Positions 12,313-21,909 of a stretch of 64,000 bases of DNA are shown here, one piece after another. The stretch covers positions 33,594,718-33,658,717 of the forward strand of contig OX453275.1 of NCBI GenBank assembly GCA_949710005.1, read 5' to 3'. Source of the stretch: Ricordea florida. Its lineage: Eukaryota; Cnidaria; Anthozoa; Corallimorpharia; Ricordeidae. Every line of letters begins with the position of its first letter. Position 1 is the stretch's first letter. The notes under the pieces are model-generated. The model was not told where the DNA came from, ran no database searches, and saw only the letters and a program-made list of their open reading frames with translations. The translations under genes were made by a program, and so were the position numbers.

Positions 12313-13009
12313 ATTCATAGTTTATTATCTCTATTATGCATTGTTCTTGATATATAAAAATAATTAATAAAAAAATAATAAAATAAAGAAATACCAAAAA
12401 AAATACTGTAGTTTATATGACTTAGGTTAGTACCAAATTAACGTTATTGTGAGTTAGGTGCAGCATTAGCAGTGGGGCCTGCCAATGATTGGCAGGGGTG
12501 GAGGAGGGTCCCTCGGGGGGAGGGGGGGCCCTTTTTCCTTTTTCAATGCTTTCAGACCCAGCCCTAAACAGATACACCTGCAAACAACATTTTCCAAAAA
12601 AAAAAAATTTTTGCCGATTTTCATGTACTAACATGGTTGTATATAAAAAATCATATCTAATTCTAGATTTTATCTTTTTCAGCCAGATTTTCAGGACACT
12701 CTCCTGATATGATGAGGAACATTTTTCTTTTTAACAGTTCTGTACAATAACCTATCATTCTGGAAAAATTTCATTTTTTCCACAAATCTCATGAATAATT
12801 ATGCAAATTTATGCTAATTAGGATTTTTTTACTGAAATATTATTGGATGTCATGATGAGATTCTTTTTTTTATAAGAAGCCCATTTTATCCCCTTTCAAT
12901 TGAGATATAGTAGTCCACATTGCTGTAAATACCTGTTGAGATATTAAATAAAATGTCCATTGTGGTCAATTTTGTGCTTTTTGTGCCTGACAAAAATGAG
13001 TTAAGCTCA
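12313..13009. other. 3' flank of piggyBac gene, AT-rich
   Basis: Several AATAAA polyadenylation-type signals lie at about 12366-12390. After these the stretch is AT-rich with a G-rich patch near 12500. No gene was seen. Confidence 0.5.
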
Positions 13010-13499
13010 AGCTTAAGATTCAAACTGTAATAGTTTACACATAAGCACTACCAATGCATGTGCACATTGGCGGCTTGAAGCCGGGACTGCCAAATCATGA
13101 GCCACGAAAATATGTATTTACTTGCTTGAAACGCTCGAGAAAGTCTGGATACCGATAACTCAGACGCTGCGATGCGATGTCCAAGATTCTTCCCCTCGCT
13201 TGAAAGGTCCAGTGTCTTGCCGCGTGCTTTAACGACAATTAACTCACAACTACGGAAAACGCGCCAAACATTCCACGAGAACGAAGGGCTCGAAAAGTTT
13301 CGCCAAGGCAGCTATAGGGACTGAGGAATCCTCGCCCACTCCCCCCTGGGGTACTTTTTGTCATTCGGTGTGCGAACGATTGATGAATTCTTCGACCAAA
13401 AACAAAACTTCAAAATTGATTTCAATTTTCAATTTTGGATTTTTCTTCTAAATTCACGTAATCGCCGACGACACGAGACTGTGGCAATGGTTCCCCTGC
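13010..13499 (-). repeat. right inverted arm, inner part
   Basis: This is the reverse complement of the left arm from about 8745 back to about 8270. Matching runs include GATGCGATGTCCAAGATTC and the GGTACTTTTTGTCATTCGG region. It stops at 13499 where the Polinton begins and resumes at 27188, repeating CCTGC. Confidence 0.85.
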
Positions 13500-13986
13500 A
13501 GAGAGATGTATTTAGACGAAGCTAGCGCAAAATTTTTATCAAGGATTTATCAAGGATTTTATCAAGGATTTTTGTTCTGATTAAAAAAAAAAAAAAAAAA
13601 AAAAATTATCAAGGATTTTATCAAGGATTTTTGTTCTGATTAAAAAATTTATAAATTTTTATCAAGGATTTACCAAGGATTTTATCAAGGATTTTTGTTC
13701 TGATTAAAAAATTTTAAACCATTAAATTTAATTTTATCAAGGATTTTACCAAGGATTTTATCAAGGATTTTTGTTCTAATTAAAAAATTTATAAATTTTT
13801 ATCAAGGATTTTATCAAGGATTTTATCAAGGATTTTTTAAAAAAAATTAATTTAAATTGGTTTAAAGAAATGAACATGGTAATAAAATATGGAACAAAAG
13901 AAAGTAAAAGAGCTGAGAGTCCTTGCTAAAGATCAGGGTATTAAAGGATGGTATCGAATGCGTAAAGCTGAACTTATCAAAGCTCT
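13500..13986 (+). repeat. Polinton left terminal inverted repeat
   Basis: This 487-bp repeat matches 26712-27187 in reverse. It differs in the length of an A-run (about 23 versus 11) and by one base near the start codon. It contains 14 copies of an A(T/C)CAAGGATTT unit in groups of two or three, separated by TTGTTCTGATTAAAAAA. It extends about 98 bases into coding sequence, to codon 33 of the polymerase. The terminal AGAGAG would suit the slide-back step of protein-primed replication. Confidence 0.92.
13861..13870 (+). promoter_or_regulatory. TTTAAAGAAA motif before polymerase gene
   Basis: TTTAAAGA starts 28 bases upstream of the polymerase ATG. Because it lies in the TIR, the same motif precedes the right-end gene (TCTTTAAA at 26830-26837 on the plus strand). 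It is one member of a set of similar motifs upstream of this element's genes. Confidence 0.5.
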
Positions 13987-16900
13987 GGATAATGTGGCAA
14001 CCCCTAGACTAATATTCTTTGATGAACCTCAAATACCCATTCTTGATGAACCGATACCTGAGATTAATGTTCCAATTCTCGAACCTTCACAACCTAGATT
14101 CCAACCCACATCACTTAAAAATTTAACAAGCAAAGTTGAAAAACCGATAAATAAAGAGATTAACAAGTTCGCTGATTGGATACTATCTTATATCCCAGAA
14201 CCTAACAAAAAGACTGTAAACAAACGAGTAGAAAGTCTGAAGAAAAAAGTAAACCGTATATTCACTTTAAAAAGTCTGGTTTCTAAACGAATATTCAACA
14301 AACGCATAACTCCAAAAGAACAACAAACAGCGTTGAAGGGTTATCTGAAAACCTATAGGATAGATGGACAGAAAGGGTATGATCCTAAAACGTTCATCAA
14401 TAAAATCAAACAAAAAGTTATAAATCTCATTAATCAGAAAAAGAAACCATTAAAGGTGAAATTTATCTTAACATGTAAGTTAATAAAAGAGTCTCTACTC
14501 AAAGGTTTGAATGATGAAACTTCAAAATACTTTAATTCACCTGTAGAAATAATTACTGAAGCAACCGATTTATCTAACTTAATCGATACTATGACCAATC
14601 ACCTACTTGGAGAGTTTGAGAGATTTATAGTTAACGGTTACGGTTGGAAATTAGATAGAGTGGAATACTTTGATATACATATAGACCCATTTGAACCTCT
14701 TTCTGGAAGTTCCTATATTCCATTACCATCAAAATTAGCATCCAAGAAGGCAATTATCAACGTTAGGAATGAGAAAGATCACGAGTGTTTCAAGTGGGCA
14801 GTAACCTCAGCCGTGTTTCCAAGGGAGAAAGACCCACAAAGACTAAATAAACAAATGAGAGAAAACTCTAAGAAGTTCGACTGGTCAGGAATGGAGTTCC
14901 CAGTTTCACTAAAAGATATTGATAAGTTCGAAAAGCAAAACCCATATGCGATTAACGTCTTTGGATTTAATGGTGAAGTATACTCTCTAAGAATAAGTAA
15001 GAAACGAGGATGTGAAATTATCAGATTACTTCTAATATCGAACGATGAAAAAAATCACCACTACTGCTGGATAAAGAATAAGTATAGATTGTTAGACTCT
15101 CAAGTCAATAATCACCAACACAAACGTGAATTTTGTGATAGATGTCTAAGCTCATTCAACTCAAAGATCTCATTAGAAAAACATGAAGAATATTGCAACT
15201 CAAACGAGGCAGTCAAGATTGAAATGCCTATAGATAAAGATGGAAATCCTCGTTATATTTACTTTAAAAATTATAACAGAAAAATGCGAGTCCCCTTTAA
15301 TGTATATGCAGACTTTGAGTGTCATCCAGAGAAAATACATACATGCTCTCCAGATGAAAGTAAAAGCTTTACTAAACAATACCAAAAGCACAAACCATCT
15401 GGATTCTGCTATTATATAAAGTGTTTTGATGACAAAATATTTAAATCCAAGCTTGAACGATACACTGCTAAATCACCAGACGAAGATATAGCACAGATAT
15501 TTGTGGATAAATTAGAGTCAGATATTAAGGAAATTTATAATAAGTTAAAATTATATAAGAAGGTGGAGATGACTGAAAATGATGAAATCAAATATAAAAA
15601 TGCTACTCATTGTCACATCTGCGAGGGCGAATTGGGAGAAGATAAGGTATTAGACCACTGTCACCTTACAGGAAAGTATAGAGGAGCAGCTCATAATGAA
15701 TGCAACTTAAATTATAAGATTCCAAAGTTCTTCCCAGTCTTCTTTCACAACTTAACTAGATATGACGCTCATCTTTTTATCAAGAATCTTGGTACATCAA
15801 AAGGTAAAATAAACTGTATAGCTAATAATGAGGAAAATTATATTTCTTTCACAAAACAGATTGTAGTTGATACATTTACAAATAAAGAAGGTAAGAAGGT
15901 TGATGTTAAGCGAGATATTAGATTCATCGACTCATTTAGATTTATGGCAACTAGCCTTGAAAGTTTAGTTGATAATCTTACTAAATGCGGAAAGTGTGAT
16001 GTCTGTAGAGGTGTATTATCTAGAAGTAAGTGTCTTTCTCCAACAGATAAGAACATAAATGAAACAAAAAGTGAATTTGGAGATAAGACGAATATGATGT
16101 TGAGAAAGGGTGTATTTCCATATGATTGGTTTGATAGCTTTGATAAACTCAACGAAACCCAACTTCCACCTAAAGAAGAGTTCTACTCAAAACTCAACGA
16201 TGAAGATATAACAGAAGATAACTACCAACATGCTAAAAAGGTATGGGAAACCTTCAATATGAAAACAATGAGGGAATACCACGACCTATATCTTATGTCA
16301 GATGTACTACTGTTAGCCGATGTCTTTGAGAACTTTAGAGATGTTTGTATTAAAAACTATGAATTGGATCCTGCCTGGTATTATACAGCACCTGGACTAG
16401 CTTGGGATGCAGCATTAAAGTTAACGAAAGTGAATTTGGAGTTGCTAACTGACATCGACATACTACTTATGGTTGAGAAAGGAATTCGAGGAGGTGTATC
16501 TATGATCTCTACTAGATATGGTAAAGCTAACAACCCATACATGATCAACTTTGATCCCAAACAACTTATAAAGTATATCGAAAATCTAGACGCAAACAAC
16601 TTATATGGTGGGGGAATGAGTAAACCACTACCTACTCATGGTTTTAGATGGATGACTGACCAAGAGCTTATAAACTGGAAAAATCTACCATGCATACTCG
16701 AGGTTGATTTGGAATATCCCCATCACCTTCATGATTTACATAACGATTATCCACTAGCTCCAGAGAGACTTATCGTTAATAAGGTTGAGAAATTAATCCC
16801 AAACCTCAACAACAAAACAAAGTATGTAGTTCACCGCGAGACCCTGAAACTTTACGAAAGTCTCGGATTAAAAGTCACTAATATTCATAGAGGTATTACA

Positions 16901-17812
16901 TTTGAAGAGTCTACATGGTTAAAACCATACATTGATTTGAATACCAACCTCAGAGCTAAAGCAGCCAACGATTTTGAAAAAGATTTCTTCAAGCTGATGA
17001 ATAACTCTGTCTTTGGGAAAACCATGGAAAATATTAGAAAAAGGGTAGATGTAAGATTGGTTACAAATAAAAAAGATGCGAAAAAATTAATATCAAAACC
17101 TAACTATCAGCATCGTACTATCTTTTCTGAGAATCTGATTGCCATCCACATGAAGAAAACAAAGATAGTATTCGATAAACCAGTTTACTTAGGTATGTCC
17201 ATTCTGGATCAAAGTAAAACAATAATGTATGATTTTCACTATAATTATATGAAACCTAAATATGATGTAAAAGCTAAGTTTCTGTTCACAGATACAGATA
17301 GTCTTGTATATGAGATAGAAACAGATGATTTCTACAAGGATATCAGTCCAGATGTGAGAGAAATGTTTGATACTAGTAATTATCCCAAAAACCATCCATC
17401 AGGTATCGAGACAGGTGTGAACAAAAAAGTAATCGGTAAGTTCAAAGATGAGGCTGGTGGTGAACAGATATCTGAATTTGTAGGTCTACGAGCTAAACTT
17501 TACAGCTACAAGATGGATAAAGGTGAAGAGATAAAAAAGGACAAAGGGGTAAAGACATCAGTCGTAAAAAAGACTATAACCTTTGATGATTATAAGAGAT
17601 GTCTATTCAAGGGTGAAAAACAATACAGACAGATGAATGTAATAAGAAGCCACAAGCATGATGTTTATACTGAAACTATTAACAAAGTTGCACTGTCTGC
17701 TGATGATGACAAGAGAGTTATTTGTGAAGATGGAATACATACTTATGCTTACGGACATTATCGTTGCAACACAAAATTAGGTGTGAGTTCGGTATCATAT
17801 GGTACAAACTGA
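13889..17812 (+). CDS. polB: protein-primed family B DNA polymerase
   Basis: A 1307-residue single frame. Residues 1-33 form a SAP/Rho-N-like helix pair (VKELRVLAKDQGIKGWYRMR). A C2H2-type finger lies near 415-440. The exonuclease motifs are YADFE (D475, E477), FHNLTRYDAH (D626) and YHDLYLMSD (Y797, D805). Between the first two is an inserted Cys/His cluster (C575, C578, DHCHLTG) resembling the HNH endonuclease VII fold. The polymerase motifs are DANNLYG (motif A, D901), KLMNNSVFGK (motif B from K1035) and DTDSL (motif C, D1135 and D1137). All catalytic residues are present, so it could replicate linear DNA from a terminal protein; the long N-terminal part (34-400) may supply that function. 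Its 3' end overlaps the convergent integrase gene by 55 bp. Confidence 0.95.
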   Translation: MEQKKVKELRVLAKDQGIKGWYRMRKAELIKALDNVATPRLIFFDEPQIPILDEPIPEINVPILEPSQPRFQPTSLKNLTSKVEKPINKEINKFADWILSYIPEPNKKTVNKRVESLKKKVNRIFTLKSLVSKRIFNKRITPKEQQTALKGYLKTYRIDGQKGYDPKTFINKIKQKVINLINQKKKPLKVKFILTCKLIKESLLKGLNDETSKYFNSPVEIITEATDLSNLIDTMTNHLLGEFERFIVNGYGWKLDRVEYFDIHIDPFEPLSGSSYIPLPSKLASKKAIINVRNEKDHECFKWAVTSAVFPREKDPQRLNKQMRENSKKFDWSGMEFPVSLKDIDKFEKQNPYAINVFGFNGEVYSLRISKKRGCEIIRLLLISNDEKNHHYCWIKNKYRLLDSQVNNHQHKREFCDRCLSSFNSKISLEKHEEYCNSNEAVKIEMPIDKDGNPRYIYFKNYNRKMRVPFNVYADFECHPEKIHTCSPDESKSFTKQYQKHKPSGFCYYIKCFDDKIFKSKLERYTAKSPDEDIAQIFVDKLESDIKEIYNKLKLYKKVEMTENDEIKYKNATHCHICEGELGEDKVLDHCHLTGKYRGAAHNECNLNYKIPKFFPVFFHNLTRYDAHLFIKNLGTSKGKINCIANNEENYISFTKQIVVDTFTNKEGKKVDVKRDIRFIDSFRFMATSLESLVDNLTKCGKCDVCRGVLSRSKCLSPTDKNINETKSEFGDKTNMMLRKGVFPYDWFDSFDKLNETQLPPKEEFYSKLNDEDITEDNYQHAKKVWETFNMKTMREYHDLYLMSDVLLLADVFENFRDVCIKNYELDPAWYYTAPGLAWDAALKLTKVNLELLTDIDILLMVEKGIRGGVSMISTRYGKANNPYMINFDPKQLIKYIENLDANNLYGGGMSKPLPTHGFRWMTDQELINWKNLPCILEVDLEYPHHLHDLHNDYPLAPERLIVNKVEKLIPNLNNKTKYVVHRETLKLYESLGLKVTNIHRGITFEESTWLKPYIDLNTNLRAKAANDFEKDFFKLMNNSVFGKTMENIRKRVDVRLVTNKKDAKKLISKPNYQHRTIFSENLIAIHMKKTKIVFDKPVYLGMSILDQSKTIMYDFHYNYMKPKYDVKAKFLFTDTDSLVYEIETDDFYKDISPDVREMFDTSNYPKNHPSGIETGVNKKVIGKFKDEAGGEQISEFVGLRAKLYSYKMDKGEEIKKDKGVKTSVVKKTITFDDYKRCLFKGEKQYRQMNVIRSHKHDVYTETINKVALSADDDKRVICEDGIHTYAYGHYRCNTKLGVSSVSYGTN

Positions 17813-18750
17813 AGCTCTTCCCTCACAAAACCACTCCTCGGTCCATCTAGTAAATAATACAAAACTGGCTGATTCTGTGAAACAACACTCCTAGAAAGAT
17901 CGTAAACCTGAATACTCCAGATAGGATCCGTAGCTCTTCTTCGTTCTCCACCTTCATCTTCTCCGGGAGAAAGTAAGTATCTAACTTTAACACCAGGAGG
18001 TAGTCTAACCTCATCATGTCCAACAACTCGTTTATAATTTGGAGGATCAATATCAACCTCTTTCAGTCTTATAGCTTTCTCAGGCTCTTCCCCAGTTATT
18101 CTCGTTGGTATACTATTTAACGTTTTCAAAATATCCGGTAATCGTTTCACCCAGACTCTAGACCTATCATCACTAATCATTTCTTGTGCATATTGATGAC
18201 TAAATAGTTTTTCTGATAATGTTCTATTTGCTCTTTCAACAAATGCTTGAGCTCTATGATTTCCAGCTTCACTTCGCTGGATGTTTACATTATGTATGTT
18301 CATAAGTTTTGTCACATCACCCATAAATTCTCTTCCAGGATCAACAATTAATGTTTTAGGATATTTTAACTTTCTAGAGTAAATATTACTGAAAGCTTTG
18401 GATACCTCATGACTTTCTTTTGAGGTTAGTGGTTCAGCATCTTTATATCTCGAGGCAATATCAATCACAACCAGAGCATATCGATATGTCTTTCTTCCAA
18501 CTTTATCATGTGGTAAAAATAATAGATCTGCTTGGTGAATATGATTAGGCTTTTCAATATTCCAGTGTGGTCTAGGGATATACTTTGGAGCTGGTAGATA
18601 GATTTGCCACAGAGCCTGTTTCTCAAGCCATCTTTTAGCCTCAGCTTCACTTACTTTTGCTTTTTCAGCTAATTTAGGAATAGCAGAATACCCTTTCCAA
18701 TATCCATAAGTTGAATAGTATATTTTTGATAACATATTTTCGTTACTCAT
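17758..18750 (-). CDS. retroviral-type integrase (DD34E)
   Basis: A 330-residue frame. An N-terminal helical region precedes the rve core, with catalytic residues D75 (HIHQADLLF), D137 (LIVDPGREF) and E172 (AFVERANRTL), spaced D-61-D-34-E. The C-terminal part (about 240-315) has the strand-rich composition of an SH3 or chromodomain-like tail. It would join the linear element ends to host DNA and make the short target duplication. Its stop lies inside the polymerase frame on the other strand. It is divergent from the capsid gene, with only 38 bases between start codons, so the two probably share a promoter region. Confidence 0.95.
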   Translation of the reverse strand: MSNENMLSKIYYSTYGYWKGYSAIPKLAEKAKVSEAEAKRWLEKQALWQIYLPAPKYIPRPHWNIEKPNHIHQADLLFLPHDKVGRKTYRYALVVIDIASRYKDAEPLTSKESHEVSKAFSNIYSRKLKYPKTLIVDPGREFMGDVTKLMNIHNVNIQRSEAGNHRAQAFVERANRTLSEKLFSHQYAQEMISDDRSRVWVKRLPDILKTLNSIPTRITGEEPEKAIRLKEVDIDPPNYKRVVGHDEVRLPPGVKVRYLLSPGEDEGGERRRATDPIWSIQVYDLSRSVVSQNQPVLYYLLDGPRSGFVREELQFVPYDTELTPNFVLQR

Positions 18751-18788
18751 TTAAAAGAATACTCTACCTATCTTTAAAATAAATCAAT
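18749..18788. promoter_or_regulatory. divergent promoter between integrase and capsid genes
   Basis: The gap holds two copies of the element's start-proximal motif. TTTAAAAGAA at 18749-18758 faces the capsid gene. TTTAAAGATA, read on the minus strand at about 18770-18779, faces the integrase gene. Each lies 20-40 bases upstream of the ATG it would serve. Confidence 0.5.
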
Positions 18789-20027
18789 ATGTCACAAGCT
18801 ATATCTGAAGAAATTAATCCAAACAGGATTCCACTAGAGCCTCTCGGTTTGAAAGCGGAATCGTCACTGAATCGAATTACACTAAATCCCTCATCCGCTA
18901 ATCCTGAAGAAACATTATATATAAATATTCCACAACTTTCTCAGAATGTAGTGATTGTCCCAGGAAGTGTATCTCTACTATTTGACTTGACTGTTGATGG
19001 TCATGCAAACAACACCCTTGTGAATAACGTGGGCAGTAACCTTGTATCCAGACTCAGGGTTCTTTTTGGTGGAGAAACACTACAGGATACTCAAAGATAT
19101 GATCTATTTCAAACCTACCATGACTTATACTTAACAGCTGAAGATCGTCAGAATGGAATAAAACAAGGTATTTCTTCTGAAAACATGAGAAAGCTTAGGA
19201 CAAATGCGGGTGATAAGGTAACATCAGGAAATGCTAAGGAAGTAACTCTTTCAACAGTATACAGAACTAAGTACCGTATCCCACTCAACCATCCTATTCT
19301 CAGCAATCATGGGGTTTTCTATCCAAAGGCGTTACCTCATTCACTAATCTTTGAGATTACACTAGCCTCAGTTTCAGATATTGTTGTTTATTCTGACAAG
19401 ACCAAGCCTCCAACTTATAAAATCGAAAACCTAGAGTTGGAATATTCTTGTATCTCAAGTGAATACTTAGCTAATGAGGCTCAGTCAGCTTATCAGGTTG
19501 GTAAAGTATTCTTTTACGAGAACGTACTTTTACACAAAACTTTTACCATCTCCAGACCTAATGACAGTTACATAAACGAGTACATTAATATACCTAGGAG
19601 ATCAATGAAAGGTATATTGTGCTTGTTCACAGAGAGCTACGATGGAGGAAAGAGAGATTCAGAAAAGTTTGTAAATCCAAATATAACATCAATCGACATT
19701 AACGTTGACGGTATGCCAAACCGTATCTACTCCAAGGGAATGAAACCACCAGACTTCTGGGATTCGGTAATGAAACGTTTCGGTAAAGAGGGTGTCAAGC
19801 TAAATGATTTTTATTTCGACAAGTTTGCTCTATGGATTGACTTGAGAACTCATCCCGACAATAGTATTCATGGGGGAGGTATGGCCTTGAACAACACAAG
19901 AGATGGAGTAAAACTTGAAATGAAACGACAAGTTGGAGGAACAGGAAATATCACCTGCTACATGTTTGTGGTAGCCGACGCGTTGATGGAGATAATGAAT
20001 TCAAACTTAAGATCGATAATGTATTAG
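18789..20027 (+). CDS. probable major capsid protein (double jelly-roll)
   Basis: A 412-residue frame rich in beta-strand composition with few charged helices. The N-terminal half has the pattern NIPQLSQNVVIVPGSVSLLF then GSNLVSRLRVLFGG. The C-terminal strand block KLEMKRQVGGTGNITCYMFV ends in VADALMEI and NSNLRSIMY, resembling, from memory, the closing strands of capsid proteins of Polinton and adintovirus elements. It is next to the packaging ATPase, the usual neighbour of the capsid gene in this lineage. No enzyme motif is present. The identification is by context and pattern; a structure prediction would settle it. Confidence 0.65.
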   Translation: MSQAISEEINPNRIPLEPLGLKAESSLNRITLNPSSANPEETLYINIPQLSQNVVIVPGSVSLLFDLTVDGHANNTLVNNVGSNLVSRLRVLFGGETLQDTQRYDLFQTYHDLYLTAEDRQNGIKQGISSENMRKLRTNAGDKVTSGNAKEVTLSTVYRTKYRIPLNHPILSNHGVFYPKALPHSLIFEITLASVSDIVVYSDKTKPPTYKIENLELEYSCISSEYLANEAQSAYQVGKVFFYENVLLHKTFTISRPNDSYINEYINIPRRSMKGILCLFTESYDGGKRDSEKFVNPNITSIDINVDGMPNRIYSKGMKPPDFWDSVMKRFGKEGVKLNDFYFDKFALWIDLRTHPDNSIHGGGMALNNTRDGVKLEMKRQVGGTGNITCYMFVVADALMEIMNSNLRSIMY

Positions 20028-20034
20028 TTAAAAG

Positions 20035-20661
20035 ATGGAAGAATTACGAGATAAAGTTCCTTTTCATTGTATTATAACAGGTCCAACAAATTGTGGAAAG
20101 ACAAAGTACCTAACGGATCAGCTAAGAGGACCATTCCAAAAAGTTTTTGAATACATTGTTCTAATATGTCCGACTTTTGCTAAAAATAAAACCTATCATA
20201 AATTTGCTCATGAAGATAAACGTTTCTTGGTATTATCACCAGATGCTAGTAACAGCGATGAGATTAATGAGTTATTAACTGATTGTCAAACTTTGTTCTC
20301 TGGTACAAATACACTAATAATTTTGGATGACTGTGCTGTATCGAAAGATCTAAAGAAACGATCTAACAAGTTTATAGATCTAGCATTCTCTGGAAGGCAT
20401 CATGGATTATCATTATGGGTTCTCACTCAGCAATTAACATCCATAGCAAAACCATTCCGTGAAAATGTAGCTTGTGTTGTTACATTCCATAATCTATCAC
20501 AAAAAGGTATGAAGATGCTTTTCGAAGATTATGGAGGTGATTTAGACTCTGAGACTAGTAAAAAGTTTGTAGAAATGCTTAAAACTGAAAAATATTCTAG
20601 ACTCTGTTTATGTTTACGTTATCCATTCCAATGTTATTTAGAGATTCCTGCTGTGATTTAA
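20035..20661 (+). CDS. A32-like genome-packaging ATPase
   Basis: A 208-residue P-loop protein. Walker A is GPTNCGKT at residues 16-23 and Walker B is NTLIILDD ending at D98-D99. LWVLTQQL near 140 is a sensor-like strand of the FtsK/HerA/A32 group. In Polintons and large DNA viruses this ATPase drives DNA into the capsid. It starts only 7 bases after the capsid gene stop, within TTAAAAGATG, suggesting coordinated expression. Size and motifs are complete. Confidence 0.92.
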   Translation: MEELRDKVPFHCIITGPTNCGKTKYLTDQLRGPFQKVFEYIVLICPTFAKNKTYHKFAHEDKRFLVLSPDASNSDEINELLTDCQTLFSGTNTLIILDDCAVSKDLKKRSNKFIDLAFSGRHHGLSLWVLTQQLTSIAKPFRENVACVVTFHNLSQKGMKMLFEDYGGDLDSETSKKFVEMLKTEKYSRLCLCLRYPFQCYLEIPAVI

Positions 20662-20692
20662 AAGAATCTATGTTTTATTAGAAAATTAAAAG

Positions 20693-21196
20693 ATGACAAG
20701 CGTTGAAGATTTTATTGAAGAACAGTTAGAGGTAAAAGATGATGAAAAAGATGATGATATTGAAATCAAACAAGAATCACTAGCTATTCTAGCATCTCTT
20801 GGTACTACAAAGGAATATTTAGGTGTTGATATGAGTCTAGGTGATATCAAGAAACTCACAGCAAAAGATGTTGAAAAATATTATAATCGATATCAGGCAG
20901 TATTAGGTAAGAAAATTAGTGGTGGATTAGTAGATTCATCTCTTCAATTAGTTTCTCAAGTCATTTCTCACTTGGTTCCTGTGGATGACATAGAAGCGCT
21001 TTGTAAAGACTTGAAGAATGATGAGTTGGTTAATCGTGAACTTACAAACTTTGTAGGTCTCTTAGCATTAAAAGGTGGAAGATTGGTAGCACTTGCCAGC
21101 GGACTATTCCAGGTTGCAAAGCACATTAAAATCAACAAAATACAAGAAGTTTCAAGCACAAATACTGAGGATTCTAACAAAACTGAGAACAACTGA
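20693..21196 (+). CDS. conserved Polinton protein of unknown function (167 aa)
   Basis: The N-terminus (1-45) is acidic and disordered. A middle helical region follows, with VEKYYNRYQAVLGKKISGG and a C-terminal amphipathic part rich in leucine (FVGLLALKGGRL). No transmembrane segment or catalytic motif is clear. It is preceded by TTTAAAAGAATC near 20658. From memory, proteins with the KYYNRYQxVLG phrase are common in cnidarian elements of this type. It could be a scaffold or minor virion protein, but nothing in the sequence shows this. Confidence 0.7.
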   Translation: MTSVEDFIEEQLEVKDDEKDDDIEIKQESLAILASLGTTKEYLGVDMSLGDIKKLTAKDVEKYYNRYQAVLGKKISGGLVDSSLQLVSQVISHLVPVDDIEALCKDLKNDELVNRELTNFVGLLALKGGRLVALASGLFQVAKHIKINKIQEVSSTNTEDSNKTENN

Positions 21197-21206
21197 TTTA
21201 AAGATT
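21197..21206 (+). promoter_or_regulatory. TTTAAAGATT motif
   Basis: It overlaps the stop of the 167-aa gene and lies 35 bases before the ATG at 21232. It exactly matches the motifs at 21651, 22319 and 23948. Confidence 0.5.
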
Positions 21207-21231
21207 CTTTACTTTGTGAAATAAAATAATA

Positions 21232-21630
21232 ATGTCTGAAGAAGTTGTTGAACAAATTACAATGGATCCACCTACTACTAAAAATAAGAAAGCTGTTAAA
21301 GAGAAAGATCCTAAAAAGGTTGCAGCTGGTAAGAAACTAGCAGAATATAACAAAAGAGCTAAAGAAGCGTTAGCTAGAGAAATGAAACGTGAAGAGGAGA
21401 CTAAACAGGAAGAAAATATAAATTCAGAAGAAGAAAATACAAAGGCTTGGATTCCAGAGCTATCTTTTACTACTGTGTTATCTATTGTTGGAATAGGGTT
21501 TACTGCAGTTGACATGTTTATGAGGTACTACAAAAACAGAAACCACCACCATCAAATATTCATTCCCAACCACCATCACAAACCACTACCCAACCCACCC
21601 AACCACCACCTCAACCAACTCCTAAAATAG
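21232..21630 (+). CDS. small basic protein with one membrane segment (132 aa)
   Basis: A Lys/Glu-rich N-terminal half (KEKDPKKVAAGKKLAEYNK) is followed by one hydrophobic segment (about 80-100, FTTVLSIVGIGFTAVDMF) and an unusual His/Pro/Asn-rich tail. The tail is a simple-sequence region (CCACCA-like codons) and may be an expanded repeat. The layout fits a small membrane-associated virion protein. No family function is known to me. Confidence 0.65.
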   Translation: MSEEVVEQITMDPPTTKNKKAVKEKDPKKVAAGKKLAEYNKRAKEALAREMKREEETKQEENINSEEENTKAWIPELSFTTVLSIVGIGFTAVDMFMRYYKNRNHHHQIFIPNHHHKPLPNPPNHHLNQLLK

Positions 21631-21650
21631 TAATGCTCTGAGTAAAGTAG

Positions 21651-21660
21651 TTTAAAGATT
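21651..21660 (+). promoter_or_regulatory. TTTAAAGATT motif
   Basis: An exact copy of the motif, 34 bases before the ATG at 21685, in the short gap after the preceding gene. Confidence 0.5.
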
Positions 21661-21684
21661 TTCTCTAACCACAATAAAAAATCA

Positions 21685-21903
21685 ATGTCAACTGAAAACA
21701 AACTTGTGAAAACTGTTACCGATTCAGCCGTAATTATCGGATTGGCTGCTGGAGTTGGATATGTAGCTAAAAAGGCTATGAAAGAATCATTCATCAACGA
21801 TCCATCCTCAAGTATTACAAACTATGCTAAATGGGTCGCTGTCCTGTCAGGTAGTATGTACCTAAAAACTTATTTAGAGGATCAAAAGATTTTACCAAAT
21901 TAA
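21685..21903 (+). CDS. 72-aa protein with two membrane segments
   Basis: Two hydrophobic stretches, near residues 13-30 (AVIIGLAAGVGYVA) and 49-60 (WVAVLSGSMYL), are separated by a polar loop with SFINDPSSSITNYAK. The short double-membrane-spanning layout suggests a holin-like or virion membrane protein, which is inference only. It ends 6 bases before the next ATG. Confidence 0.65.
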   Translation: MSTENKLVKTVTDSAVIIGLAAGVGYVAKKAMKESFINDPSSSITNYAKWVAVLSGSMYLKTYLEDQKILPN

Positions 21904-21908
21904 AGATT
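21899..21908 (+). promoter_or_regulatory. ATTAAAGATT variant motif
   Basis: A variant of the recurrent motif that overlaps the stop of the 72-aa gene and abuts the ATG at 21910. It is so close that it may mark a gene junction rather than a classical promoter. Confidence 0.35.
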
Positions 21909-21909
21909 T

